Positions 1-5,145 of a stretch of DNA of 5,145 nt are shown piece by piece. The notes beneath the pieces were generated by a model, which was not told the DNA's origin, did no database searches, and worked only from the letters and a program-made list of their open reading frames with translations. The stretch comes from Xanthobacteraceae bacterium (GTDB taxonomy: Bacteria > Pseudomonadota > Alphaproteobacteria > Rhizobiales > Xanthobacteraceae). The DNA is taken from positions 1 through 5,145 of the forward strand of contig JASHXX010000069.1 in NCBI GenBank assembly GCA_030043335.1, written 5' to 3'. The position numbers and the translations under genes are program-made. The stretch's first letter is position 1; each line of letters starts with the position of its first letter.

Positions 1-371
1 TCTTCCAGCCGCGGAAACAGCTTGAACATGCTTGCAAGATCCCACGGGCCCGCCCGCGCCGCCACCGTCAGGTTCTCTTGCACCGTCAACGAGGGGAAAA
101 TCTCGCGCTCCTGCGCCACCCAGGCGATGCCGACTGAGGCGCGCCGGTGCGGCGGCAGCCGCGAGATATCCTGGCCGCGCCACTTAACGCACCCGCCGCG
201 GAATTGCGTGTAGCCCATGATGGTGAGCAGTACCGTCGACTTGCCGACGCCGTTGCGGCCGAGTAGCGTCAGGCTGCTGTTCTCCGGCAATTCGAACGAC
301 ACTTCGTGCAGGACCACCGCATCGCCATAGCCCGCGGTCACGCGCTCCAACTTGAGCAGCGCTTCAGCCAT
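1..371 (-). CDS. livF: Branched-chain amino acid-type ABC transporter ATPase LivF (3' end outside window)
   Basis: This is the N-terminal 123 residues of the second ATP-hydrolysing subunit of a HAAT-type importer; the rest lies beyond the left edge (family members are about 235 residues). Reading leftward from ATG at 371, the protein shows Walker A GRNGVGKST at residues 38-46 and the Q-loop with Q87 in AQEREIFPSLTVQENL (86-101), a stretch typical of LivF. The signature motif, Walker B and H-loop would lie in the missing half. The start overlaps the livG stop by 8 nt (ATGGCTGA), and a GGGGA sits 9 nt upstream (381-385), so translation is probably coupled to livG. The subunit works on the cytoplasmic face of the membrane, pairing with LivG to drive transport through LivH/LivM. 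The frame is open to the window edge with no defect. Assignment as LivF rather than LivG rests on order, on the short N-terminal domain and on the QEREIFPSLTV motif. Confidence 0.95.
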   Translation of the reverse strand, partial: MAEALLKLERVTAGYGDAVVLHEVSFELPENSSLTLLGRNGVGKSTVLLTIMGYTQFRGGCVKWRGQDISRLPPHRRASVGIAWVAQEREIFPSLTVQENLTVAARAGPWDLASMFKLFPRLE

Positions 372-1119
372 GCTTGCGCGTCCCCAAGTAGACTTCTCGC
401 ACGCCCGGATGGGCGGCGATCTCGGCCGGCGAGCCTTCGGCGAACACCGTGCCGCCGACCATCACGATGATTTGCGTCGCGAAGCGAAACACCACGTGCA
501 TGTCGTGCTCGATGAACAGCAGCGCAAGGTCGGTCGATAGCCCGGCCACCACCTCGAAAATGTCGCTGCTTTCTTCTGGCGGCACGCCGGCCGCTGGTTC
601 GTCGAGCAACAGCACCTTCGGCCTAGTCGCCAACGCCAGCGCGATCTCCAACAGCCGCTGTCGCCCGTAGGGTAATTCGCGCGTCGGCTGATAGCAGATT
701 TCCCCCAGCCTGAGCTTCACCAAGATGTCGTGCGCCTCGTCAATCGCCTCTTTATGCACCGCAACATTACGCCAGAATTCGCGCGACAGCCCGCGCCGCT
801 CACACACGGCAAGCGTCACGGCTTCGAGCGCGTTCAAGCCCGCGAACAACGTGTTGATCTGGAAGGTACGCGCTAGACCCCGCCGCACACGTTCCTGCGG
901 CTCGAGGCCGGTAATGTCGTTTTCGCACAGAAAAATCCGCCCGGCATCTGGCGCCAGCATGCCGGTCATCAGATTGATCAGCGTGGTCTTGCCAGCGCCA
1001 TTCGGCCCAATCAGCGCGTAGCGCGCGCCCACCGGCAGTTCGAGCGCGATGTCACGCGCCACCACCAGCGAGTCGAATCTCTTGGACAATTGCCGTGTGG
1101 ACAAAGCGGGGGCGCTCAC
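364..1119 (-). CDS. livG: Branched-chain amino acid-type ABC transporter ATPase LivG
   Basis: A 251-residue ATPase, the usual length for LivG. Walker A is GPNGAGKTT (38-46), the Q-loop glutamine is Q87 (RTFQ), and the signature is LPYGRQRLLEIA (149-160), the YG-x-QR variant typical of LivG instead of canonical LSGGQ. Walker B is VLLLDEP (169-175, catalytic E174) and the switch histidine is H205 in FIEHDM. The C-terminus has the LivG-like run GSPAEIAAHPGVREVYLG. I chose GTG at 1119: GGAGGG lies 4 nt upstream, the GTGA overlaps the livM stop by 4 nt, and homology begins right there. An ATG at 1221 in the same frame would add 34 residues that only re-read the livM 3' end in another frame. The stop overlaps the livF start by 8 nt. 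The D-loop reads GVPPEE where relatives often have GLNPxE, a mild variation. The protein pairs with LivF on the cytoplasmic side. Confidence 0.96.
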   Translation of the reverse strand: MSAPALSTRQLSKRFDSLVVARDIALELPVGARYALIGPNGAGKTTLINLMTGMLAPDAGRIFLCENDITGLEPQERVRRGLARTFQINTLFAGLNALEAVTLAVCERRGLSREFWRNVAVHKEAIDEAHDILVKLRLGEICYQPTRELPYGRQRLLEIALALATRPKVLLLDEPAAGVPPEESSDIFEVVAGLSTDLALLFIEHDMHVVFRFATQIIVMVGGTVFAEGSPAEIAAHPGVREVYLGTRKHG

Positions 1120-2108
1120 TTCGCCCTCCAGTGCGCGACAAAGCGCGACAGGCCGCCCAAAATGCCGTTCGGCAGGAACACCACGACGGCGACCAGCAAC
1201 ACGCCGATCCAGAAATACCAATGTTCCGGCTCGATACCAGAGAACTGGTCGCGCGCGATCATGAAAACGAGCGCACCGATTAGGCCGCCGTAAAGTCTAC
1301 CAGCGCCGCCCAGCACCACCATGATCAAGATTTCGGCCGATCGCTCGAAGCCGAGTGAATCGAGCGCGACCGTCTGAGTGGTCTGCGCGATAAGCGCGCC
1401 GGCGACCCCCGCCATCGCCGCCGAGATCGTATAGGCGGTACGGATATGCGCGCGGCTCGGCGCACCGATCGCGGGCATGCGCAGAAAATTCTCGCGGATT
1501 CCACGCAGCGCCAAGCCGAACGGCGAATGAATCAGCCGCCGCGCGAACAGGAACAGCACGAAGAGCACCACGAGCGAATAGCCATAGGCGGTATAACCAT
1601 AGACGTCCCAGTTGAAGCGCCCGAGCAGCGGCCAGATGTTCACGCCCTGCAGGCCGTCGCTGCCGCCGGTCAGCCAGCTCGCACTATTCGCCGCCGCGCC
1701 CAGCAGTAAGCCAAAGCCGAGCGTCAGCATGATCAGCGCGAGATGGCGAAAGCGCGCGATGATGAAGCTGGTCGCATAGCCGACGAGGCTGGACACCATC
1801 GCGCCTACGATAAGGCCGGTAAGCGGCTCCCCCCAAACGAATTTTGAGAACAGCCCAGCAGCATAGGCGCCAGTGCCGAAAAACGCAGCGTGGCCAAGCG
1901 ATACAATACCAGCATAGCCGACTATCAGGTCGAGCGAGAGCGCAAACAGCGCGGTAATGGCGATTTGGCTGGCGAGTTGCAGATAGGCGGGCAAGAAATA
2001 GAACGGCAGCGGCGTAGCTAGCCAGAACAGGGTCTCGGCCGCACCCCAACGCGTCTGCGCCTTGAGATAGCCGACCGGCTCCAGGCCCATCTGCGCCGTC
2101 ACCGGCAT
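1116..2108 (-). CDS. livM: Branched-chain amino acid-type ABC transporter permease LivM
   Basis: One of the two membrane subunits of the importer, 330 residues from ATG at 2108. It has many hydrophobic segments (for example about 30-65, 97-118, 121-140, 175-190, 225-245, 258-285 and 298-315). Family landmarks are visible: GYAGIVSLGHAAFFGTGAYA (64-83), GGSDGLQG (148-155), the cytoplasmic coupling loop HSPFGLALRGIREN (194-207) that contacts the ATPases, and the glycine-rich LGGAGRLYGGLIGA (266-279). Start choice: ATG 2108 is 2 nt after the livH stop and has a GGGAAG 9 nt upstream. A GTG at 2144 in frame would add 12 residues and overlap livH by 34 nt, but I see no ribosome binding site before it. 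The stop TGA overlaps the livG GTG start by 4 nt. The N-terminal 25 residues or so precede the first membrane segment and are not conserved as far as I can tell; an internal Met7 is another possible start. Confidence 0.95.
   Translation of the reverse strand: MPVTAQMGLEPVGYLKAQTRWGAAETLFWLATPLPFYFLPAYLQLASQIAITALFALSLDLIVGYAGIVSLGHAAFFGTGAYAAGLFSKFVWGEPLTGLIVGAMVSSLVGYATSFIIARFRHLALIMLTLGFGLLLGAAANSASWLTGGSDGLQGVNIWPLLGRFNWDVYGYTAYGYSLVVLFVLFLFARRLIHSPFGLALRGIRENFLRMPAIGAPSRAHIRTAYTISAAMAGVAGALIAQTTQTVALDSLGFERSAEILIMVVLGGAGRLYGGLIGALVFMIARDQFSGIEPEHWYFWIGVLLVAVVVFLPNGILGGLSRFVAHWRAK
1124..1129 (-). promoter_or_regulatory. Ribosome binding site that decides the GTG start of livG
   Basis: GGAGGG lies inside the last codons of livM, 4 nt before GTG 1119. 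Together with the GTGA overlap it shows that livG starts with GTG and not with the ATG at 1221. Confidence 0.85.
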
Positions 2109-2110
2109 CG

Positions 2111-2974
2111 CTAGCGTCTTCCCGCCAGGCCCGTCGGCCGCCACATCAGCACGGCGAGCATGACCAGATAAATGAGGAAGGCGCCGAGCTGCGGCACGTA
2201 GTATTTACCGGCGATGTCGCTGACGCCGATCAGAACCGCCGCCGCCAGCGAGCCGGCGATCGAGCCGAGTCCGCCCACCGCAACTACGATCAGCACATAG
2301 ATCAGATAGGTAAAGGCGAAATTGGGATCGAGCCCGACGATCTCGATGGCAAGCGCCCCGCCTAAACCCGCCAGCCCTGAGCCGAGAGCGAAGGTGATGG
2401 CGAAGGTGCGCTCGACATTGATGCCGAGCCCGCTCGCCATGCGCTGATTGTCGACCGCCGCGCGCACCTGCGCGCCGAAGCGGGTTAGTTCGATTGTGCC
2501 GATGAGCAAGATCGTGATGACCGCACTCACCGCAATAAGAAACAACCGGTAGACCCCGATATCGAGGCCCATCACGTGGTAAGAACCGCGCATGTAATTC
2601 GGGAGCTCGATCGGTTGCTGCTGCGTGCCGAAGAAATAGGCTGCCGCCGCCACCGAGACGAAGGTGATGCCAATGGTGAGCAGTACCTGGTCAAGATCGC
2701 TGCGCCGGTAAAGTGGCCGGTACAGGACGCGCTCGAAAAGGATGCTAACCACCGCCGCAACCAAGAACGCCATGGGCAGCGTACCGAAAAACGGCCAACC
2801 GAAGTTGCGGATCAGCAGCACGGCGACATAGCCGCCCACCATTGCGAATGCGCAGTGCGCAAGATTGACAAAATTCATAAGCCCGAGTGTCACCGACAGC
2901 CCGACCGACATCAGGAACAGCAGCATCCCGTAGGCGATGCCGTCGAACAGGACGCCGAAGACGGGAGGGAGCAT
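2111..2974 (-). CDS. livH: Branched-chain amino acid-type ABC transporter permease LivH
   Basis: The partner membrane subunit, 287 residues, the usual LivH length. It starts with the short periplasmic/membrane N-terminus seen in LivH, followed by the diagnostic LGLMNFVNLAHCAFAMVGGY (30-49). It then has several membrane segments and the coupling loop around RAAVDNQRMASGLGIN (171-186), which docks to the ATPases. The C-terminal glycine-rich VAVGGLGSIAGSLAAAVLIG (231-250) and terminal WRPTGL are also typical. Residue 41 is Cys where relatives commonly have Gly (NLAHG), a small departure. The ATG at 2974 has GAGGAA 12 nt upstream (2987-2992), a slightly long spacing, so initiation may be moderate. 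It follows livK after a 136-nt spacer containing a hairpin and is followed by livM after 2 nt. It is an inner-membrane protein that forms the translocation path with LivM. Confidence 0.96.
   Translation of the reverse strand: MLPPVFGVLFDGIAYGMLLFLMSVGLSVTLGLMNFVNLAHCAFAMVGGYVAVLLIRNFGWPFFGTLPMAFLVAAVVSILFERVLYRPLYRRSDLDQVLLTIGITFVSVAAAAYFFGTQQQPIELPNYMRGSYHVMGLDIGVYRLFLIAVSAVITILLIGTIELTRFGAQVRAAVDNQRMASGLGINVERTFAITFALGSGLAGLGGALAIEIVGLDPNFAFTYLIYVLIVVAVGGLGSIAGSLAAAVLIGVSDIAGKYYVPQLGAFLIYLVMLAVLMWRPTGLAGRR
2118..2123 (-). promoter_or_regulatory. Ribosome binding site supporting the ATG start of livM
   Basis: GGGAAG within the 3' end of livH, 9 nt before ATG 2108. The competing GTG at 2144 has no comparable purine-rich stretch upstream. 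Confidence 0.55.
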
Positions 2975-3110
2975 GATTAATGTCGGTTCCTCAGCCGAGA
3001 CTTGACATCGATTAGCGATAACCCCGGTTTCAATCTACCCGCGATACGGCCAACGACAAATGGGGCGACCGCTTGCGGCCGCCCCATTCGGATCGAGCTA
3101 GGGTCCGCAG
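2975..3110 (-). other. livK-livH spacer
   Basis: This 136-nt gap is the only real interruption in the operon. It holds the hairpin at 3060-3087 near livK and the livH ribosome binding site GAGGAA (2987-2992). Between them (2993-3059) I looked for a separate livH promoter and found no pair of boxes with acceptable spacing, so livHMGF most likely depends on read-through from livK. Confidence 0.6.
3060..3087 (-). terminator. Inter-cistronic hairpin between livK and livH (partial terminator or mRNA-protecting stem)
   Basis: The arms ATGGGGCG (3060-3067) and CGCCCCAT (3080-3087) are perfect complements, and inside them CCGC (3069-3072) pairs with GCGG (3075-3078). The single unmatched pair between them (3068/3079) is A/C on the plus strand but becomes G.U in the minus-strand RNA, so in the livK transcript the stem is continuous at about 12 bp with a 4-nt loop. 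It begins 23 nt after the livK stop. Only a poor U-run follows (UUUG then UCGUU), so complete termination is unlikely. A partial terminator or a 3'-end stabilising stem that raises LivK over LivHMGF is the best reading. Confidence 0.75.
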
Positions 3111-4292
3111 CTATTTCATCTGCCCCGCGTGCACCGGGTCGTGCACGTCCGGGATGCTGTCGATCACCGCATTGAGGTGTTTGCCGCCCCTATCCTCGAC
3201 CTTGCTAATGTAGATAGTCTGCACGACGTCACGAGTCGTCGGGTCGATCATCATCGGCCCGCGCGGGCTTTCCCATTTCATGCCCTTGGCCGCGGCGATC
3301 AGTTCCTGGGCGTCGGTCTTGCCATCGGTCTTGCGCAGCGCCGTGTAGATCAGGTGCATACCGTCATAGCCGCCGACCGCCCCGAAGTCGGGATTCTCGT
3401 CGCCAGAGATGCTCCGATAGGCCGCCACGAACTCCTTGTTCATCGCGGAATCGTAGTTGTAGTTGTAGTTGCCGGCAGTGATGATGCCAACCGCATCGTT
3501 GCCCATCGATTTGATCGCCGCGTCGTCAGCTAGCTCTTGCGTGCCCAACACCTTGATCGCCTGGGCGCTCATGCCGCGCTCGGCTAGCGCCTTGCCAAAA
3601 GCCGCCGGCTGCGAGCCGCCGGGGATGAACACGAAGATAGACTGCGGATTGAGATCTTTCGCGCGCTGGACGTAAGCCGAGAAGTCCGGATTCTTCACTG
3701 CCATGCGCACGGAGCCGACGATTTCGCCGCCGGCCTCCTTGAAGCCGTCGATGAAACCCTCTTCTGCGTCATGACCCGGCGCGTAGTCGGCGGTCATGGT
3801 GTAGTCGTTCTTAATGCCTTGCTTCGCGGCCCATTGACCGAGCGCCATGGTGATCATCGGCAGCGTGAAGGAGGTACGCGTGCAGTAAGGCGACTTGTCG
3901 GTGATGATCGAGGTCGCCGCGTTCATGATCACCATAAATTTCTTCGCCTCGGCCGAAACGCTGCAGCCCGCAATCGCGTTCGGGGTAAGCAGCCAGCCAG
4001 CCAAGATGTCGACCTGGTCGCGCACCACCAACTCCTGCGCCAGCCGCTTGGCGGTCGGCGGGTCGATGCCGCCGACGTCCTTGCGGATGATCTCGATCGT
4101 TTTGTCGGCGACCTTGTCGCCGTGCTGCTGCATGTAGATTTTGATACCGTTGTCCATCTGCTTGGCGAGATCGGCGAATTGACCCGAATAGGGCATGACC
4201 ACCCCGACCTTGATTGCGCCAGCGGCGTGGCTGGCGCCCGACAGCAGGCAGGCCGCCAACAGAGCGGCAGACGCCAATCCAAAGCGTTTCAT
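3111..4292 (-). CDS. livK: LivK-type periplasmic substrate-binding protein of the ABC importer (ligand uncertain)
   Basis: A 393-residue periplasmic ligand-binding protein (Peripla_BP_6/LivK-like, type 1 fold). It starts with MKR, a hydrophobic core (4-17) and a probable signal peptidase I site after SHA or SHAA (23/24). LAAC at 12-15 formally matches a lipobox, so a lipoprotein is possible but less likely. The mature protein opens with IKVGVVMPYSGQFADL (27-42), the usual first strand and ligand loop, and continues with LAGWLLTPNAIA (97-108), VIMNAATS (121-128) and GGYDGMHLIYTAL (307-319), all at positions expected for the two-lobed fold. Cys110 and Cys137 could form a disulfide. Residues 275-280 are a (Asn-Tyr)3 run. 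ATG 4292 has AGGGAG 9 nt upstream. It heads the operon livK-livHMGF, so it feeds ligand to LivH/LivM. The family binds branched-chain amino acids but also amides, urea and aromatic acids; I cannot fix the ligand from sequence. Confidence 0.95.
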   Translation of the reverse strand: MKRFGLASAALLAACLLSGASHAAGAIKVGVVMPYSGQFADLAKQMDNGIKIYMQQHGDKVADKTIEIIRKDVGGIDPPTAKRLAQELVVRDQVDILAGWLLTPNAIAGCSVSAEAKKFMVIMNAATSIITDKSPYCTRTSFTLPMITMALGQWAAKQGIKNDYTMTADYAPGHDAEEGFIDGFKEAGGEIVGSVRMAVKNPDFSAYVQRAKDLNPQSIFVFIPGGSQPAAFGKALAERGMSAQAIKVLGTQELADDAAIKSMGNDAVGIITAGNYNYNYDSAMNKEFVAAYRSISGDENPDFGAVGGYDGMHLIYTALRKTDGKTDAQELIAAAKGMKWESPRGPMMIDPTTRDVVQTIYISKVEDRGGKHLNAVIDSIPDVHDPVHAGQMK

Positions 4293-4301
4293 GTCGGTAT
4301 A

Positions 4302-4307
4302 CTCCCT
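4302..4307 (-). promoter_or_regulatory. Ribosome binding site of livK
   Basis: AGGGAG in the minus strand, 9 nt before ATG 4292. It fixes the livK start at the residue that opens the signal peptide. Confidence 0.8.
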
Positions 4308-4402
4308 GAGTTGTTTTTTGTTGATCCCGTCAAACGATTTCGTTCCTCGCTAGGCCTGAGGTCGTCGGCAAACAAAAGCGCCCCCAGCCGACTAAGCGAC
4401 TA

Positions 4403-4431
4403 TGTGCAAACCTTGCCTTGACTTAAGTCAA
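4403..4431 (-). promoter_or_regulatory. Tentative sigma70-type promoter for livK
   Basis: Reading leftward, TTGACT (4431-4426) is a good -35 box and a 17-nt spacer leads to TGCACA (4408-4403), a poor -10 hexamer. If used, it would give a leader of roughly 100 nt before livK. The leader contains a 6-bp inverted repeat, GTCGGC (4364-4369) and GCCGAC (4387-4392), with a 17-nt loop, which is weak. No better promoter was seen between 4293 and 4416. Confidence 0.3.
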
Positions 4432-4432
4432 G
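4417..4432. promoter_or_regulatory. Perfect 16-bp palindrome, candidate operator upstream of livK
   Basis: CTTGACTTAAGTCAAG reads identically on both strands. It lies 125 nt upstream of the livK start. Each half contains TTGAC, so it also supplies a -35-like TTGACT on the minus strand (4426-4431), meaning a bound regulator would block RNA polymerase. The symmetry, length and TTAA centre are what one expects for a dimeric winged-helix regulator such as MarR family members, but the regulator itself is not in this window and its identity is inference. Confidence 0.6.
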
Positions 4433-4933
4433 CAGACGACACCGACAGCAAAGCTTTGGCCCCGATGATTCGAACGACAACCTGCTGACCCGATCCGCCC
4501 CGGTGGCCGTGCAGCGTGGTAAGGTGCTAGACTGCGGCCCCATTAGGGTTTGCATGATGAAGCCCCGCGCGGACCGGCTAGTCGGCCGCTCAAAAAAAAT
4601 GGAGACTCAGTTGCCAAGGTCAACCGGCCCTCGACACGTTTGCGTGTTCGGATCGGGATAGCGTCCACGTCCGCAGCCCTGAAGTCTCGTTTAGCGAAGG
4701 CGGTTGGTAAGTCGACTCGCTCGCCGTAGAACCCGAAAGCCGATCGTGGATGATAGTGGCACCCTTACCGAGCGCCATGCCCACAAGTCCCGCTCAGTAC
4801 AGCAGCGATAAGCAAGGTTGCGGTTCGATTTAGAACGAGCGGGACGCAGCCATGACTGCATAGCCATGATTGCCTCCGGATCTCGCCGAAGAGCGTCCTG
4901 TTCGCGCCGTGAAGGTCGCCGCGCTTTGACCGA
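4433..4933. other. Spacer without a confident gene
   Basis: About 500 bases between the palindrome and the four-cysteine gene. It contains a 58-residue ORF with a strong ribosome binding site (4691-4867, minus), a 73-codon stop-free minus-strand frame with no ATG (4546-4764), and a 35-residue plus-strand ORF (4554-4661) with AGGG 5 nt before its ATG and an A8 run at 4592-4599. None shows third-position GC as high as the transporter genes. I see no tRNA, no transposase remnant with a recognisable motif, and no clear terminal inverted repeats. Confidence 0.5.
4691..4867 (-). CDS. Possible small basic protein of 58 residues, unrecognised
   Basis: An ORF starting with MAMQSWLRPARSKSNRN and ending NRLR, rich in Arg and Trp. 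Its only positive evidence is a textbook ribosome binding site: GGAGG (4873-4877) exactly 5 nt before ATG 4867. It begins 66 nt downstream of the stop of the four-cysteine gene on the same strand, so it could be co-transcribed with it. Against it: third-position GC is only a little over half by my hand count, well below the neighbouring transporter genes; there is no membrane segment, signal peptide or domain I recognise; and other frames across the same stretch are equally open. An alternative is a short leader peptide or a chance ORF in a non-coding conserved element. Confidence 0.25.
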   Translation of the reverse strand: MAMQSWLRPARSKSNRNLAYRCCTERDLWAWRSVRVPLSSTIGFRVLRRASRLTNRLR

Positions 4934-5145
4934 TCATTTCGCCCGGAACAGCGCCTCGACCGACATCGCGTTCGGACAATAGTCGCGATAGCGGCTGGGG
5001 GCAGTGCCGGCTGCGAGATCGTGCCGGCACTCGCCCTTGTGACCGCATTGGATGCAGATGCGCTGCAAGTCGCGCATGGTCGAAGGATCATCTGCGGCAA
5101 GCTTCTCCGGATCAACGCCGAGCGCGCGCAGAAGCTTCGGCAGCT
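4934..5145 (-). CDS. Small four-cysteine protein, DUF6455-like (5' end outside window)
   Basis: The C-terminal 69 residues of a protein that enters from the right edge and stops at TGA 4934-4936; codons begin at 5143. It reads LPKLLRALGVDPEKL, then MRDLQRICIQCGHKGEC, then RYRDYCPNAMSVEALFRAK at the end. Four cysteines (C30, C33, C39, C56 of the visible part; C-x2-C-x5-C-x16-C) and the YCPNA motif match what I recall of the DUF6455 family of short alphaproteobacterial proteins of unknown function. The spacing suggests a bound metal or Fe-S cluster, but that is inference. The real start is unknown: ATG at 5077-5075 lies inside the conserved region, so it probably starts beyond the window. A longer open frame on the same strand (4765-5115) overlaps it but gives an Arg/Ser/Ala-rich sequence with no recognisable motif. 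It is about 640 nt upstream of livK and not obviously related to transport. Confidence 0.68.
   Translation of the reverse strand, partial: LPKLLRALGVDPEKLAADDPSTMRDLQRICIQCGHKGECRHDLAAGTAPSRYRDYCPNAMSVEALFRAK

Noticed and set aside
1120..1221. N-terminal 34-residue extension of livG from ATG 1221
   Set aside because: It overlaps the livM 3' end by more than 100 nt and has no family similarity; GTG 1119 has GGAGGG and a 4-nt overlap with the livM stop.
2576..2980. 134-codon plus-strand open frame opposite livH
   Set aside because: Antisense shadow of a conserved permease; the charged, histidine-rich composition is typical of a reversed membrane protein gene.
3003..3030. TTGACA on the plus strand in the livK-livH spacer
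   Set aside because: It points toward livK's antisense strand, lacks a -10 box at 16-18 nt and has no gene to serve.
3771..4421. 216-codon open frame on the plus strand opposite livK
   Set aside because: It is the antisense shadow of a clear binding-protein gene, is rich in His/Arg/Asp/Val with no domain, and has no independent support.
4450..4520. tRNA-like stretch with GATTCGAAC and AACCTGCTGA, resembling a tRNA read from the opposite strand
   Set aside because: The bases flanking the TTCGAAT loop do not form a 5-bp T-stem, and I find no acceptor or anticodon stem to go with it. It might be a decayed remnant, but chance is as likely.
4757..4775. TGGCAC resembling a sigma54 -24 element
   Set aside because: The expected GC-containing -12 element is missing at the required spacing.
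4765..5115. 116-residue minus-strand ORF starting MIRRSLPQM
   Set aside because: Composition is Arg/Ser/Ala-rich with no motif, and it overlaps a frame with a conserved four-cysteine pattern that explains the right-hand part better.

Overview
The window is GC-rich and comes from a proteobacterium, most likely an alphaproteobacterium of the order Hyphomicrobiales (Bradyrhizobium/Rhodopseudomonas-like). That placement is an inference. It rests on the GC-rich codon use, the purine-rich ribosome binding sites, the liv-type transporter and, above all, a four-cysteine DUF6455-like gene end at the right edge, a family I associate with alphaproteobacteria. Every supported gene is on the minus strand, so the biological reading direction is right to left.

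From right to left:
- 5145-4934: the C-terminal end of a small four-cysteine protein (DUF6455-like), cut by the window edge. It lies in a frame hidden under a longer meaningless open frame.
- 4933-4293: about 640 bases with no confident gene. This stretch holds a short ORF with a very good ribosome binding site (4691-4867), a long stop-free frame without a start, an A8 slippery run, and, nearest livK, a perfect 16-bp palindrome (4417-4432) that looks like an operator.
- 4292-3111: livK-type periplasmic substrate-binding protein.
- 3110-2975: a 136-base spacer with a strong hairpin just after livK.
- 2974-2111 (livH) and 2108-1116 (livM): the two permeases.
- 1119-364 (livG) and 371 to the left edge (livF, truncated): the two ATPases.

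The order livK-livH-livM-livG-livF is the classic layout of a hydrophobic/branched-chain amino acid ABC importer (HAAT family). LivK captures the ligand in the periplasm, LivH and LivM form the membrane channel, and LivG and LivF hydrolyse ATP. The last four genes are tightly packed (2-nt gap, 4-nt overlap, 8-nt overlap) and presumably translationally coupled. The hairpin after livK, which pairs better in the minus-strand RNA than its complement would, is the likely device for making more binding protein than membrane complex. The true ligand is not settled by sequence: relatives of this family carry branched-chain amino acids, urea, amides or aromatic acids.

Most of the window is an ordinary transporter operon. 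The parts that deserve a second look are the palindrome, the inter-cistronic hairpin, the hidden four-cysteine gene and the unexplained spacer. I see no evidence for a new multi-gene system.
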